A stretch of DNA of 64,000 nucleotides, taken from positions 34,235,193 through 34,299,192 of the forward strand of contig CM067444.1 of NCBI GenBank assembly GCA_034508935.3, written 5' to 3'. Below, piece after piece: positions 47,398 to 59,491 of this stretch. The DNA is from Berghia stephanieae. Its lineage: Eukaryota; Mollusca; Gastropoda; Nudibranchia; Aeolidiidae. The notes beneath the pieces were generated by a model. That model saw only the letters and a program-made list of their open reading frames with translations, ran no database searches and was not told the DNA's origin. Position 1 is the stretch's first letter, and the number at the start of each line of letters is the position of its first letter. A program made the position numbers and the translations under genes.

Positions 47398-50300
47398 TTG
47401 ATGAATAATAATAATAATAATAATAATATAATGAACTTATATAGCGCCTAGTTCCAATTTGGAATTGCTCACTGGCGCTTTACATCAACACATCATGTAT
47501 GATATACAAATATAGAACTGGCATGTTAAAACCACACAAATTCGATGATAACATAATATATTATAATAAAATACATACTAAGAGTCCAAATTATATGCCC
47601 TACTGAAAAGCTCAGTTTTTAACCGTTTTCTAAAGATAAGTGGATTTTCACTATTTTTAGTTTCAATATTGATGGAGTTCCACAGTCGGGGGGCATGGTG
47701 GTCAAAGGATTTCTCATGAAAAACTAACGATTTTGGGGGTTCCCTTAGGATATTTAAATTGGCAGATCTTAAATTTCGACTGGGTTCATAAAGGTGGATA
47801 AGTTCCTGAAGGTAAACAGGAGCGGAATTGTTTAAGCAATTGAAAACATGGGTGAGTATTTTAAATTCAATCCTAAACTTTACAGGTAGCCAGTGTAGGT
47901 CCTCCAAAATCGGTGTTATATGCTCACACTTTTTAGATAACGTTACCAATCGAGCTGCTTTGTTCTGTATCTTTTGGAGTCGATTAATGACATTATTATC
48001 ACAGCCATAGAGCAAGCTATTGCAATAATCAAGGCGGGTAAGAATCAAAGAGACCACAAGAAGTTTAGTAGTATCAATATCAAGAAGCCTTCTAATAGCA
48101 CCAATAGATCTAAGGTAAAGATTGCAGGATCTAGTTACATTAGTGACATGGGCAGACATGTTTAATTTGGTATCGAATAAAACTCCTAAGTTTCTCACAG
48201 GTTCTTTAGTGATGGGAATTACACAATCAGAAAGATTCAGGTTAAGCGTGGAAAGGTCCACGAAGCCCCGTCTTGTAATTTGCAACACCTCTGTTTTATT
48301 TTCATTTAACCTGAGTTTGTTGCAACACATCCAGTCACTTATCTCAGAGATACAATTTTCTATATCCGTTATAACATTGAGATGATTGTCGATATTAATG
48401 GGAAACAGTAATTGGGTGTCGTCTGCGTAAAAATGGTACTTAATAAAATATTTTGAGATGATGTCACCTAATGGTCTGATATAGAGGGTGAATAAAGAGG
48501 GTCCCAGAACTGAACCCTGTGGTACACCAAAAGATAGGGGACAAGGAGAAGAGAAGTCATGTCGATTTACAGACACTGATTGAATTCTGTCAGAGAGGTA
48601 AGAAGAAAACCAGTCAAGGACAGTACCCCCAAATCCGTATAGTGTCTTAAGTCTGTCAATTAAAAGAGTATGGTCTATTGTGTCAAAAGCAGCACTAAGG
48701 TCGAGTAGTATGATAATAACATCATCATTTTTCCGACATAAATGATTTATGATATCATTATGGATTTTAATAAGAGCAGTTTCAGTGCTGTGAAAGGGGC
48801 GATAAGCAGACTGAAATTTAGAGAACAATTGTGTTCATTCAAAAACGTGTTAAGCCTAAAAGCAACAATTTTCTCAATTAGTTTAGACATGAGGGTGAGA
48901 TTCGAGACTGGTCGATAATTATTTGGGTCTTCTTTGTCAAGGCTAGATTTCTTTAATATGGGAGTGACAATAGCATGTTTAAGATTATTAGATACCTCAC
49001 CAATAAACAAACTAGCATTTACAATATGAGTAAGAACGGGAACCAAAATATCAGCACAAGAAATAACAAGCCATGAAGGAATGGGATCTATTGGGCTGGT
49101 TGTTTTGGAGCATTGTCTCAGCGCAGACAGTACTTCTGTTTCAGTGGCGGGTTCAAATTCGTCGAATGCTGCTCCGGCTGGAAGTGCATTAGTTTCATTT
49201 ATTTGTGCTTTCATTATCTCTTCTTTGTCCAAATTATTCCGAATACCTGATATTTTATCTCTAAAGTGTAGAGAGAAACTATTTGCGGTAGCAATAGGGT
49301 CCTCGAAATTATTTGAAGGATGATCCTTCATCAGTTTGTTCAGGGTGGCGAACAGTTCACGTGAGTTTCGTTTGGCACTTGTTATTTTATTTTTAATGTA
49401 TGTTTTTTTACATGATAGAATTAATTTGTTCCGTTTGTGTTTTAGTCTTAAATAAATTTGATTATGAATTTCTAATTTGGATCGACGCCAAATCCGTTCG
49501 GCAGATCTGAGTTGATGTTTCAGTGTTTGTAACTCGTTGCAATACCACTCGGTGTTTGGTCGAAGAATAATTTCTTTCGTGACCGATGGACACAGCTCAT
49601 CGAACACAGTTTTCAGTGAATTATTATATGTGTTTACCATATCGTGAACATTATCACAACTCTTAACAGAGGCGAGTAAACCCAAAGACCTAATGGATTC
49701 TTGAAATGTTTCTTTATTTAGTGATTTTGTTTTCCGGTATGTGATCGTTTTCTTGACGGTTGTTTTGCATTCGATTTTTAGATTTAAAGCAATCAGGTTA
49801 TGATCTGAAATTGTGCGATCCAAAACGTCAACGTTATCAATTATTTTGTTATCTTTCCTGGAAATTATTAAGTCTAAGATGTGCCCCGCCTTGTGAGTTC
49901 CGTCCTTTACATATTGTCTTAAATTGTGACTATCTAAAATATCCTTTAACTTCAAACATTTTGTATCCGTTAGATCGTCCATGTGAACATTAAAATCGCC
50001 CAATATAAGAATTTCACCACTGGTTGTGCTAGTTTCTAACGCGAGCGTGTCGATTTCATCATAGAATTGATTATGAGTGAGTTTATTCCTTGTAGATGGA
50101 GGAGGTCTATAAATTACAACAACATGGTACTTCTCATTCCTTTCTGATGTTAATGTCATATCTAGAGATTCGAAAGTTTTGTAATTCGATTGCGTCTTGT
50201 TTTTCTGTAGCTTAACGGATTCTTTATGAATAACAAAAATCCCTCCTCCTCGACCGGTTTTTCGATGCTGTGCTATGAAACTATATCCTCGTGGAATCAG

Positions 50301-50900
50301 TTTACTGTCATTGTTTTTAAGCCAACTTTCCGTGATAATAAAAATATCCAAATCCTTCTCAATGATAATATTTTCAATTAAGGCTTCCTTTTTAGTAACG
50401 GACCTTGCGTTAATCAAGCCAACTTTAAGACATTTATGATTGTGATAATTGTTGTTAGACGATGAGTTGTTTATTTGTATAGGTAGCAAGGAATGTCGTC
50501 GTTCAATGGCCTTGTGTTGGAATGACGGTGTGAAGAAACGATTAAATACATTCATGACAACTTTTATCCTTTTCCTTTTCTTTCTTCCACCACTTTTCCC
50601 CCGTCTTGTCTTCCTTCCATTTCTATTTTTGTCTATCCTCTCCTTAAACTGTTCACTCGTCATGTTTTGATTCTTTAACACATGTGATGATAATAGTTCA
50701 TGATAATATAATCGAAAAAAAAAAACAAGTGGGGGCAGCTGGTAAGTTGTATTATATTTGTTAAGGGACAGCAAGAAAGTATGGTGGTATTGAATCGCCG
50801 CTGGCATTCCAAGTGCTGGTGACAACATTTAAAGATAAAAACAATAACAATAGGGTGTTGAATGGGGTATGGCGGCTCGTAGAAATCAGGGATAAAAATC
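47398..50900 (-). mobile_element. L2/CR1-group LINE, nearly full length
   Basis: The reading frame starts near 50828; a likely in-frame Met gives MTSEQFKERIDKNRNGRKTR. An apurinic-type endonuclease follows (VGLINARSVTKKEALIE, TESWLKN, GRGGGIFVIHK, VVVIYRPPPSTRN, ILILGDFNVHMDD, ISDHNLIALNL). Then the reverse transcriptase: LKHAIVTPILKK, NNYRPVSNLTLMSKLIEKIV, AYRPFHSTETALIKIHN, LLDLSAAFDTIDHTLLIDRL, FGVPQGSVLGPSLFTLYI, YHFYADDTQLL and LHWLPVKFRIEFKIL, ending near 47578. The frame is continuous except for one one-base break near 48800. A TAA repeat tail (47405-47432) marks the 3' end. LINE domain order fits CR1/L2/Rex relatives with a single long pol ORF. Young, possibly recently active. Confidence 0.9.
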
Positions 50901-51720
50901 GGCCTCTTGAAGAGTAAAATCCATTTATTTAATTTAAAATCAACTAAATACATAAAACGTTATCATCACAGGGTGCACTGAAGACTAAAAATCACAACTT
51001 TATAAAAATTATAGTCCAATAGTTTGAATTCACGAATAAAAATCTGCAAATAATAGAGAATAACACAGAGGTGGTAATGGATGCAGCCGTTCACCAGCGC
51101 TACACACTACTACATGAAGGGGAAAGGTCGGCGACCTGTTGCTTGTTGGAGTGCCACTTTAACTAATCGAGTTCTTCTTCAGCTACACTTTCTGCGATGT
51201 GAGTGGGGGTCATCTGAGGCTAAGGTATGTATTGCATCTGGGACCCTATGGTTTGCAAGTACCCTACTCACAAGCACAGAAGCTGGTATTAGGTGCGGTT
51301 GAGTTATTACATATCATTACTATTTCATTATTTTAAAGCCCTTCTTCATACCACCAGTAATTGATTCTCTTCTATCAAGCAGAAAGTATTGAGATCCATA
51401 CGGTAGCAATCAAGTTACTGCCCAATTAATGCTACAAAAACCAAGATATACCGTAGAATGTAAGGCTCTGTCTCTGAGGGACTTCTATTTACTGCATTCA
51501 ACCTGTTCATATTTCAGTGCTCATATCATGCTGCTGTTTTTACCCCATTTGGTTAAGACGGATTGTTTAATGCTTTGCTTATATTTCATAAATCTGCTCC
51601 AGCAGCTTACCTGCAGTGTGTGATCATTTTTCATTTATTTTCTTTCTGCAGATTGCAGAGTAGTTTACGTACCTCTATCCGGAGTGTGTCTTACTTGTCC
51701 AGAGGATAGGACTACTCATC
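50900..51720 (+). other. Unassigned sequence beside the unrecognised ORF
   Basis: A short frame from 51079 reads MDAAVHQRYTLLHEGERSAT and stops. A pyrimidine-rich tract ends in TTTCTGCAG at 51651, a possible splice acceptor leading to the next entry. It may be the 5' part of the same element. Confidence 0.35.
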
Positions 51721-51729
51721 GCCAGGAAG

Positions 51730-52320
51730 TTGGATACGGCTAGGTCAATCCACGGCCATGCAGAGCGTAAAATTTTCCTCAATGAAATTCTTGACTATGA
51801 TTACTTGTCGCCTTCGCTGAGTGCCCTGAGCATCACTCGCAGTGTGCTCTTATTTTGGACACAGCAGGGTTTGCCAGAGTCCTTCTTACTTGATTGGCTC
51901 TTACGTATTCTGAAGCTCGGACCAGTTCATCATAAATCCATTAGAAATGCTGTCAAGTCAACAAAGGCAATAATGGCAAAATTAAGGGAAAATATTCGTC
52001 GTGATCCAGGGAAGGTGACATCTTTTGCCAGTTCGACTTTTGAACCTTACTTTACACCTGGATCATCAACATCTGTCTCTGCACTGTCAGTGCTGACTCT
52101 AATGTCAGCCTCTGACACTCCAGTGTCATCGCTCACCACTGCCTCGACAGTGTCGTTCACCACGGCCTCGACAGTGTCATCGCTCACCACTGCCTCGACA
52201 GTGTCATCGCTCACCACTGCCTCGACAGTGTCATCGCTCACCACTGCCTCGACAGTGTCGTTCACCACGGCCTCGACAGTGTCATCGCTCACCACTGCCT
52301 CTACAGAGAAGGAAAATTGA
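51730..52320 (+). CDS. Unrecognised open frame with Ser/Thr minisatellite (probably element-derived)
   Basis: 196 codons. I do not recognise it with certainty. The N-terminal two thirds have helix-rich sequence (KIFLNEILDYDYLSPS, LPESFLLDWLLRILKLGPVH, AIMAKLRENIRRDPGKV). The C-terminal part is a 27-bp tandem repeat giving STVSSLTTA units. Just past its stop, other frames read QWVAVFYDQKFYVG, KWPVVEDIAEVESKYVF and RWDFEV. This is a W-V-A-V-x-Y-D pattern that I recall from multicopy invertebrate proteins associated with mobile DNA. Interpretation: remnant of a transposon-borne or multicopy gene, not a conserved host gene. Confidence 0.5.
   Translation: MDTARSIHGHAERKIFLNEILDYDYLSPSLSALSITRSVLLFWTQQGLPESFLLDWLLRILKLGPVHHKSIRNAVKSTKAIMAKLRENIRRDPGKVTSFASSTFEPYFTPGSSTSVSALSVLTLMSASDTPVSSLTTASTVSFTTASTVSSLTTASTVSSLTTASTVSSLTTASTVSFTTASTVSSLTTASTEKEN
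52125..52310. repeat. 27-bp minisatellite, about 7 units
   Basis: Unit of the type CCTCGACAGTGTCATCGCTC plus ACCACTG, with variants lacking three bases. It keeps the frame and encodes Ser/Thr-rich repeats on the plus strand. Confidence 0.9.
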
Positions 52321-52620
52321 TGATAGTGAGGAAAATGTATGTGATCAGTCTGATTCTGATGTGGACGATGACTATGATGAGTTTCGATTCACAAGTCAAG
52401 GTCAATGGGTAGCAGTTTTTTATGACCAAAAGTTCTATGTTGGTCACCATTATCAGTGATCAACGGGCTTATGTTAGGTTCCTCATCGACTCTTCTGTTC
52501 GTGCCTCTACTTACAAGTGGCCTGTTGTTGAGGACATTGCAGAAGTGGAGTCCAAGTATGTCTTCAGGTGGGACTTCGAAGTGACATCTTCTGCAAGTCC
52601 TTGACTTTGGACAGTTGCTG
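52320..52620 (+). pseudogene. Frame-broken continuation with W-V-A-V-x-Y-D domain
   Basis: Acidic stretch (DQSDSDVDDDYDEF), then GQWVAVFYDQKFYVG and, in a second frame, SSVRASTYKWPVVEDIAEVE, KYVFRWDFEVTSSAS. A single domain split between two frames. It resembles a small beta-barrel (Tudor/SH3-like) pattern, but this is inference only. Confidence 0.45.
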
Positions 52621-52649
52621 CTAAGGCTATTACAAAGGGTTATCAGCGC

Positions 52650-53820
52650 TTGAAGGGTATTACTTGATTGGATTTGGGTGAGAATTGTCCATTAATGAAT
52701 TTATATTGCTCATACAAGGTGCATTTTGTGTTGGAACATCTGTTTTGTCTCATCTTATCACATTTCCTTTTTTTCCCCAGAGTCAATAATTTTATCTGGT
52801 TGACCGTTTTTGGCCAGTTTTTAGATTGCTCTCAAGGTTATCTGCTGCAGTCTGACTGTGAATATGCTTCATCCATGCATAGTTTATTACTTTGCAATTC
52901 TTTTAAGACTAAAATGGTTATTCTGTGGCTGTTTCAAAATTTTCTATGAATTTTTGAAAATCATGGATTTTTTATATTTTTTGATTGTGGCATCCAAATT
53001 TCATTTCATTTCAAGAGTATTTCTAAATGAAAGGTCTAGTGTTAAATGTTGCTTATAGTTTACAATTTTCTGTTTATTTTGAGGTATATTTGCACTATTT
53101 ATTATCCTTAGTTATTTTTTAATGAATTTTTGAAAATTGGTAAATTTGACGAAAAATCAGTTATTTCCCTTGATTGCGAAAAATGACAAAATTTCCATTT
53201 TCAGATCTCAATAGCTCTTTAACCGTGTTTCTTAGCGCACGGGAAAAAATTAGACAAAGTCTGTGGGTACAAGTCTTTATGTAAAAGTGATCCTTTGGGT
53301 TCTTAGTCATTTACTTTTCTTAGAATGAGATCTCAAAAATGGAGTATTTTGCAATGCGAAAGAGTACTTTTTCTCGCTATTTCGAAAGGCCATAACTTTT
53401 TTATTTTTTAATATTTTTTAATAGTTTCTTCTGTTCTGTACATCAATCAACACATAGTTTGAAATAAAAAGTCTTGGATTACTATTTAAAGCTATCTAAA
53501 TTTTGGTCTGGAATACCTAGTGGTAGCCATTTTGTTTCCAAATAGTTACGGTAAACAAAAAGTGACCTCATAGGAATTCCTGGAAGTGTGGTAGCTTAAC
53601 ATCAAAAGGATCGAGGCCCAACAAGAGGAGAGGCTGTAGAAGGTAGATTGAAAGAGAATACTACTGATCGTTACGACAAAAGGTGAGAGAGGAGTGAGAA
53701 AGAGGGAAAGGAAGAGACAACAGGGAGAAAGAGAGCGAAAGTTGAGTGATAAAAAAAGATAAGGATAAGGATAGCCGACTAATCTGTAACTGTAACGCAG
53801 GACTTTAACTATAACTGTTA
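52650..53820. other. AT-rich sequence without recognised genes
   Basis: Open stretches are short and not conserved. The right end (about 53500) has ACTAGGTATTCCAGACC on the minus strand, faintly like GTAGGTATCCCAATCCAG at 45465. This is a possible but unproven pair of element ends. Confidence 0.35.
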
Positions 53821-53829
53821 CATTACTAG

Positions 53830-56800
53830 CCATCAAGCAATATGAGTTCAGATAGAAGCAGCAAAACGTCCACGAGACAATCTAGAAAGGATTCGAGGAA
53901 AGAGGACACAAATTGTGAAAGTGTGACAGAGATGTTGGGAAGAAAGATCATGCATTAAAATGTGACATGTGTGAGCTGTGGCACCACACTTCTTGTGAAG
54001 GAGTTAGTGACTCACTATACAAAGCAATACAGGATGCAGAAGCCGACAAAACGCAGGGCCTACACTGGTACTGCAAGAAATGTAATAGGTTTGCCAGTGG
54101 ATTTATGTCAGGGCTACAGCGCCTATCGGCCAGACAAGACGCCCTAGAAGAAAATTTTGGCGCACTCGAAGCACGAGTTTCAGAGAAACTTAAGGAGGTG
54201 GATGAATCAAACGAAGACCTAGGTAAGAAGGTGCAATCCTTGGAGGAGAGAGTAGTCAAACATCCTTCTGAACATGTAGAGCTAACAGTCAAAGAGGTGC
54301 AGGATAGGCAAGAAAGAAGGCTAAACATTATTTTCTACAATTTGGCCGAAAGCTCTGCCGAGGACCCAAAGCAGGTGAAAAGCGATGACCTCAGGACAGT
54401 GAATGATATACTGGACCAAGTGGGCATTAAAGTTCCCTTTACCAATCCCACTCGCCTAGGAAAGAAGGAATCGACATCGGCAAGACCCCTCAGGATACAA
54501 ACAACAAGTGAAGAAGATGCCACTAGAATCTTAAGGATCGGGAGGAAACTCAGGGAGATTGAAACTCTCAATACAATCTATGTAAACAAGGACAGGACCC
54601 CTTTAGAACGAGAGGAATGGAAGAAACTACTAGTAGAGCGGAAAGAGAAAAACCAAGAATCAAGAGCAGAAGGCAAAGAGGAAAACTGGGTCATCCGCAA
54701 CAACAGAGTTGTCCAAGGGAAGCCTCAGGATCATCTCTAGCTCAGAAACCACTGGAGAACAGACAAATTGTACATAAACCTAATTTAAATTGTTATTCAC
54801 CTGTAAATATTGTTAGAATTAACCAAAGTTTTGTTCGAGGTGGGTTAAGGATTTTATTAACTAATGTAGACGTAATAACCACAAAGATGCCCGATTTGCT
54901 GCAGCTTATTGAAGATCATGAACCTGACATTGTTGCCTTGACAGAAGTAAAACCAAAGTACAGTAAAACCACCCTCACAGAGGCAGAGATATGTATTGAG
55001 GGTTATCACACCCCAATTCATAATTTAGAAATGGATGGGAGAGGAATCTGTATATATTTTTCCACTAAACTTAGCGTGGGCGGAATTCAAATGTACAAGT
55101 ACACAATACTTTTCAGAATGTGTTTGGGCTAACGTTTCTCTTGGAAACAATCATAAACTTCTGTTTGGATGCATATATCGTAGTCCGTCAAGCACCTATG
55201 AAAATAATAGAAACCTGGAAAATATGTTACGTGCCATAGTAGATATGATCCCAGAGCGCCTAGTAATTGTTGGGGACTTTAATTATCCCCATATAAACTG
55301 GGAGGAATGTGCAGCTACAGTTGAAGGTTCAGACAGTGATTTATTTACAGAATGCCTCATGGACTGTTTCTTAACACAACATATCGAAAGACCAACATGA
55401 TATAGGGGGGACCAACAACCATCAGTACTAGATTTAGTGTTAACATCCGAGGAGAATGTTGTGAATAACACCCAGTATCTGGCCCCAGTGGGCAGCAGTG
55501 ATCATTGTACCATCATATTCGATTATACATGTCAAACACAGGCAATTGAAAGTAAAACCGTGAAGTACAAATATGACAAAGGGGACTACAGAGGAATGAG
55601 ACAATATCTTGGTGGCATAGACTGGGCCCATACACTTAATGAATGCAGTGAGCAAGAGGATTGGGACACTTTCCAGAATATATTAGAATCCGCGATGAAG
55701 CAATACATACCTGTGCACAAGGCTAACGACACTAAAAGAAAGAGAAAAAGAAATCTATATATGAATAAAGAAGGGTTTAGACTTATCAAGACTAAAGACA
55801 GATCATGGCAAAGATACCTTCAGACCAGAAATAGCCTTGATTACAGGTTGTATTGTGACGCCAGAAATACACTGAGAAGTTACACAAGGAAGCTTAAGAG
55901 CGATTTTGAGGAGAGTATTTCAAATGAGATCCAAGAAAACCCAAAAGCCTTTTGGAAATACACCCAATCGAGAACAACAATAAGAAACGGGGTAGGTGAT
56001 CTGCGGGACAGTAATGGAGACCTGCAAAACGAGGACATTATAAAAGCAGAAATAATGAACAAATTCTTCTGTGGTGTATTTACACATGAGGACACTAACC
56101 ATGTGCCAGCATTGGAGACAAGACATTACAGCGAGGCACTTGTCAGTATAGTTATAAAGAAAGAAGACATACTGAAAAATATTATGAAGCTTAACCCAGG
56201 CAAATCAGCAGGACCTGATGGACTCCACCCTCCAGTGCTAAGGGAAATTGCGAATGAAATTGCCACACCGCTTCAAATCATATTCACAACGTCGTTACAC
56301 AACGGGAACTTGCCACAACAATGGAAACTTGGACAGGTTACTCCAATATTTTAAACAGGTGATAGAAACACTCCTGGCAATTATCGACCTGTGAGTCTGA
56401 CAGCAGTTCCATGCAAAGTGATGGAGGCAATAATTAAGGAACATGTGATGGAGCATATGGTCACAAACAATCTGTTCTGTGATGAGCAACATGGCTTCGT
56501 GCCTCGGAGATCATGCATAACACAACTAATTACCTGCATTGATGAATGGACAGACGCCTTGGATAGGGGAGAACCGATGGATGCGGTATACCTCGACTTT
56601 AAAAAGGCATTTGACACTGTACCCCATGAAAGGCTCATTCAAAAACTACATAGCTATGGCATCAGAGGAAAGATAAACGAATGGATATCTAACTTCCTGC
56701 ACGACAGAAAACAGAGAGTCTCACTGAACGGGCACACATCACAGTGGTCGGATGTCACCAGCGGCATTCCACAGGGGAGTGTTCTGGGTCCAGTATTATT

Positions 56801-58024
56801 CGTCGTATTCATCAATGATCTACCTGATGTTGTAAAAAACGTGATCAGAATATTTGCTGACGATACAAAGTTGTTTGGACCTGTAAGAACAGAAAGTGAC
56901 CGACATACTATACAAGATGATATCGACAAATTATCAGACTGGTCAGACAAGTGGCTGTTAAAGTTTAATGCAAGCAAATGCAGCGTAATGCATCTTGGTT
57001 ACAAAAATCCAAAGCACACATACAGAATGAGAGACGATAACGGAGTGTACCAGCAGCTAGGGGAAACAGAAGTAGAAAAGGATTTAGGAGTGCATGTAGA
57101 CAACAGACTATCCTTCCACCATCATGTCAACTGTGCAATAAATAGAGCAAACAGAACTCTCGGAATTATTAAAAGGACATTCACCAGCAGAAATAATGAT
57201 ATTATTAGGCGGCTCTACACTGCTCTGGTACGACCATCACTTGAATATGGTAATGCACCGTGGATATCACAGCATGTCGGTGACATGGATAAAATTGAAA
57301 GGGTACAAAGGAGAGCAACGAAGCTTTGTTCAGATTTGAAGCATCTACCATATGAAGATAGACTGAGGCATCTCAAACTACCATCATTGTACTACAGAAG
57401 ACAAAGAGGAGACATGATACAAGTATATAAGTATAATAAACGAGAAAGATAGAGTAGATAGAGAGCAAATACTACCAGAGAGCACATTTAATAGAACGAG
57501 AGGACATAGCGACAAATTAAAAAAAAGACAGGCCAGATTAAATGTAAGAAAATGCTCCTTTGGACTCAGAGTGACAGATAACTGGAACAGCCTTCCAGAA
57601 GATGTAATTAAAGCGAGGACAGTGAATGAGTTCAAAGACAAGTTAGACAAACACTGGCATTACAAGCGTTACCAGCTCCGCCCCAACCATGCCGGTGCGC
57701 GTTACAGGCATAGCCTTCAACCCGAAGAAGAGGTATCAAGGTATCAAGGAGTGTATTCCTCTTAGTTGGGACCTGTGCTTGTGTCTGGATGAGACTTTTA
57801 GGTGATCTCAAACTAAGTACATTGGTGGTATGCTCTTGGAATCTACATCTGATCCTTATTTGTTCCCAGTTCCCCTATGTCTTACTTTTTCTTGGGTGCT
57901 TTAATTGTAATTCTATAACTTTTTACTATCCCATTTTCTTCCTTTTTACTGGCGCTGATATAACCTAAATGTGTTGCAAGTGCTGTAAAACCCTTAAAAA
58001 CAAAAAAAAAACAACAAATAAATA
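53830..58024 (+). mobile_element. CR1 LINE, near full length, lightly broken
   Basis: ORF1 (53841-54740): a PHD-like Cys/His cluster (KCDMCELWHHTSCEG, HWYCKKCNRF), a coiled coil (ALEENFGALEARVSEKLKEV) and a conserved RRLNIIFYNLAES domain. There is one frame break near its start (about 53925). ORF2 (54700-57765): endonuclease (LLTNVDVITTKMPDL, IVALTEVKPKYSKT, LLFGCIYRSPSSTYENNRN, LVIVGDFNYPHINWEE, GSSDHCTIIFDY), then reverse transcriptase (NPGKSAGPDGLHPPVL, GNYRPVSLTAVPCKVMEAII, VYLDFKKAFDTVPHERLIQK, TSGIPQGSVLGPVLFVVFIN, RIFADDTKLFG, GVHVDNRLSFHHHVN). ORF2 carries a frame break near 55100, a TGA near 55400, a TAA near 56353 and stops near 57450. The tail ends in AAATAAATAAAT-type repeats, as CR1 elements do. 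It sits about 375 bp ahead of DENR's first coding exon. Confidence 0.93.
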
Positions 58025-58399
58025 AATCTGCATGTCATGACTTGTCCTTCTCATTGTTACTATCTTAATGTTTCCTTGTCAGGTAGACATTGTAAAGGAA
58101 GCATTTTGCAGCTTTTTGATTTTCCAAAGCTTTTTGTTCATTAAAAAAAGATTTGGCTCCATCATTATTTCATGTTTACAGTTGATGAAATCAGTTCCGA
58201 GCTTATTATAAACCTGAAAGTGAGAACTTCGGGAGTGAAAAAAAAAATAAGTGGACATCCAGAAGGCTGGCTGCTGCAGCAGGATGTTTCTTCTTAAAAG
58301 CCGACACATGGACAAAAATTTAATATAATTTTGGTTTTCTTATAATCATAAAATGTAGTATTTTCAATTTTTTTAAATGTTTATTTTACACTTTACCAG
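58025..58399 (+). other. Region between CR1 and the first DENR coding exon
   Basis: AT-rich, no long frame. It may include DENR 5' intron sequence: a pyrimidine-rich tract ends in TTTACCAG at 58399, a good acceptor for the first coding exon. The upstream noncoding exon and promoter were not located. Confidence 0.4.
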
Positions 58400-58414
58400 A
58401 ACAAGAGAAATCAG

Positions 58415-59435
58415 ATGGCTGCTGCTGCAGAGCCCAAACCGTTCCTTGAAATCTTAGGACCCCAGTCAGATGTCAATTACCCTGTCAGAGTGCTCTACTG
58501 TGGAGGTACAAACTCTTAATGTTTTGGGGATATTTTTGTTTCTTTTTTTTTTTTAATGAGTAAGGAGCATGTAGAGGGGGGGGGGGGGGGGGATTATTTA
58601 AAATAATTCTTACTATTTCGGCATGTTTGGAACATTTTCTCAGACAATGGTAATGATGGAGGGATTAGGACTGCATCATCTTAGTGTACTGATATAATTT
58701 ATTAAAAGTGTTATCAACTATCTCATAAATTTATCCTTTGATAAGTTTTTCTCCCTCTGTCTTACTGTCCTTGTGGTTTTGTTGAAATATTGAAATGTTT
58801 TTCTTGATTTAATTGTTTATAAAATCTCGAACATCAATTTTATGTAATGACCGTTTGCCTTTGTTTTCCTCCCCAGAATGCAGTGTACCAATTGAAGTAA
58901 GTTTACAATGAGAATTATTATTTAAAGTAGTGTCATTGGCTTATTGAAGGTGGAATTGCATGTTTACGAGACTAACTAAAGATATGATTATGAATTTCAG
59001 TATAACATGCATTCGTCAAACTATGCGGGACAGGTGGAAAAGTTTGTTGAATACATGAACACGGCTGTAAGGCAAGAGACACAAACTGTATTGTAGCCTA
59101 CTGTACACGTATATAATATCTCAATGTTTGCGCTTCCTTGTCTCGTAGATTGATGCCTTTTTGTTGGTAAAATAGTGAATACCATTCACTCTGCTGATTT
59201 ACAAAACATACACCATCACGTCATACAATAAGGCACATGAGATAACATGAGAGGGGGAAGCAGTAAGAATGGAGGTGGGAAGGCACTTGTCTACACAACT
59301 ATACCCTTCATAAAATTGAAGGGGGGGGGGGGGTGGGGGGGGGGTGGGGGGGGGGGGTTGGCCAGTTTCAGTTTCAGGCTTATAATAAGGTCACAAAGGC
59401 TATGACAATGCAACTTGCTCTCTCTTCTCTCTCCC

Positions 59436-59491
<56 letters not shown>

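Noticed and set aside
52125-52310. CRISPR-like array
   Set aside because: The 27-bp units are contiguous, with no unique spacers, and stay in frame: an ordinary coding minisatellite in a eukaryotic genome.
51730-52320. Conserved host gene
   Set aside because: No family recognised, frame breaks downstream, and flanked by mobile elements on both sides.
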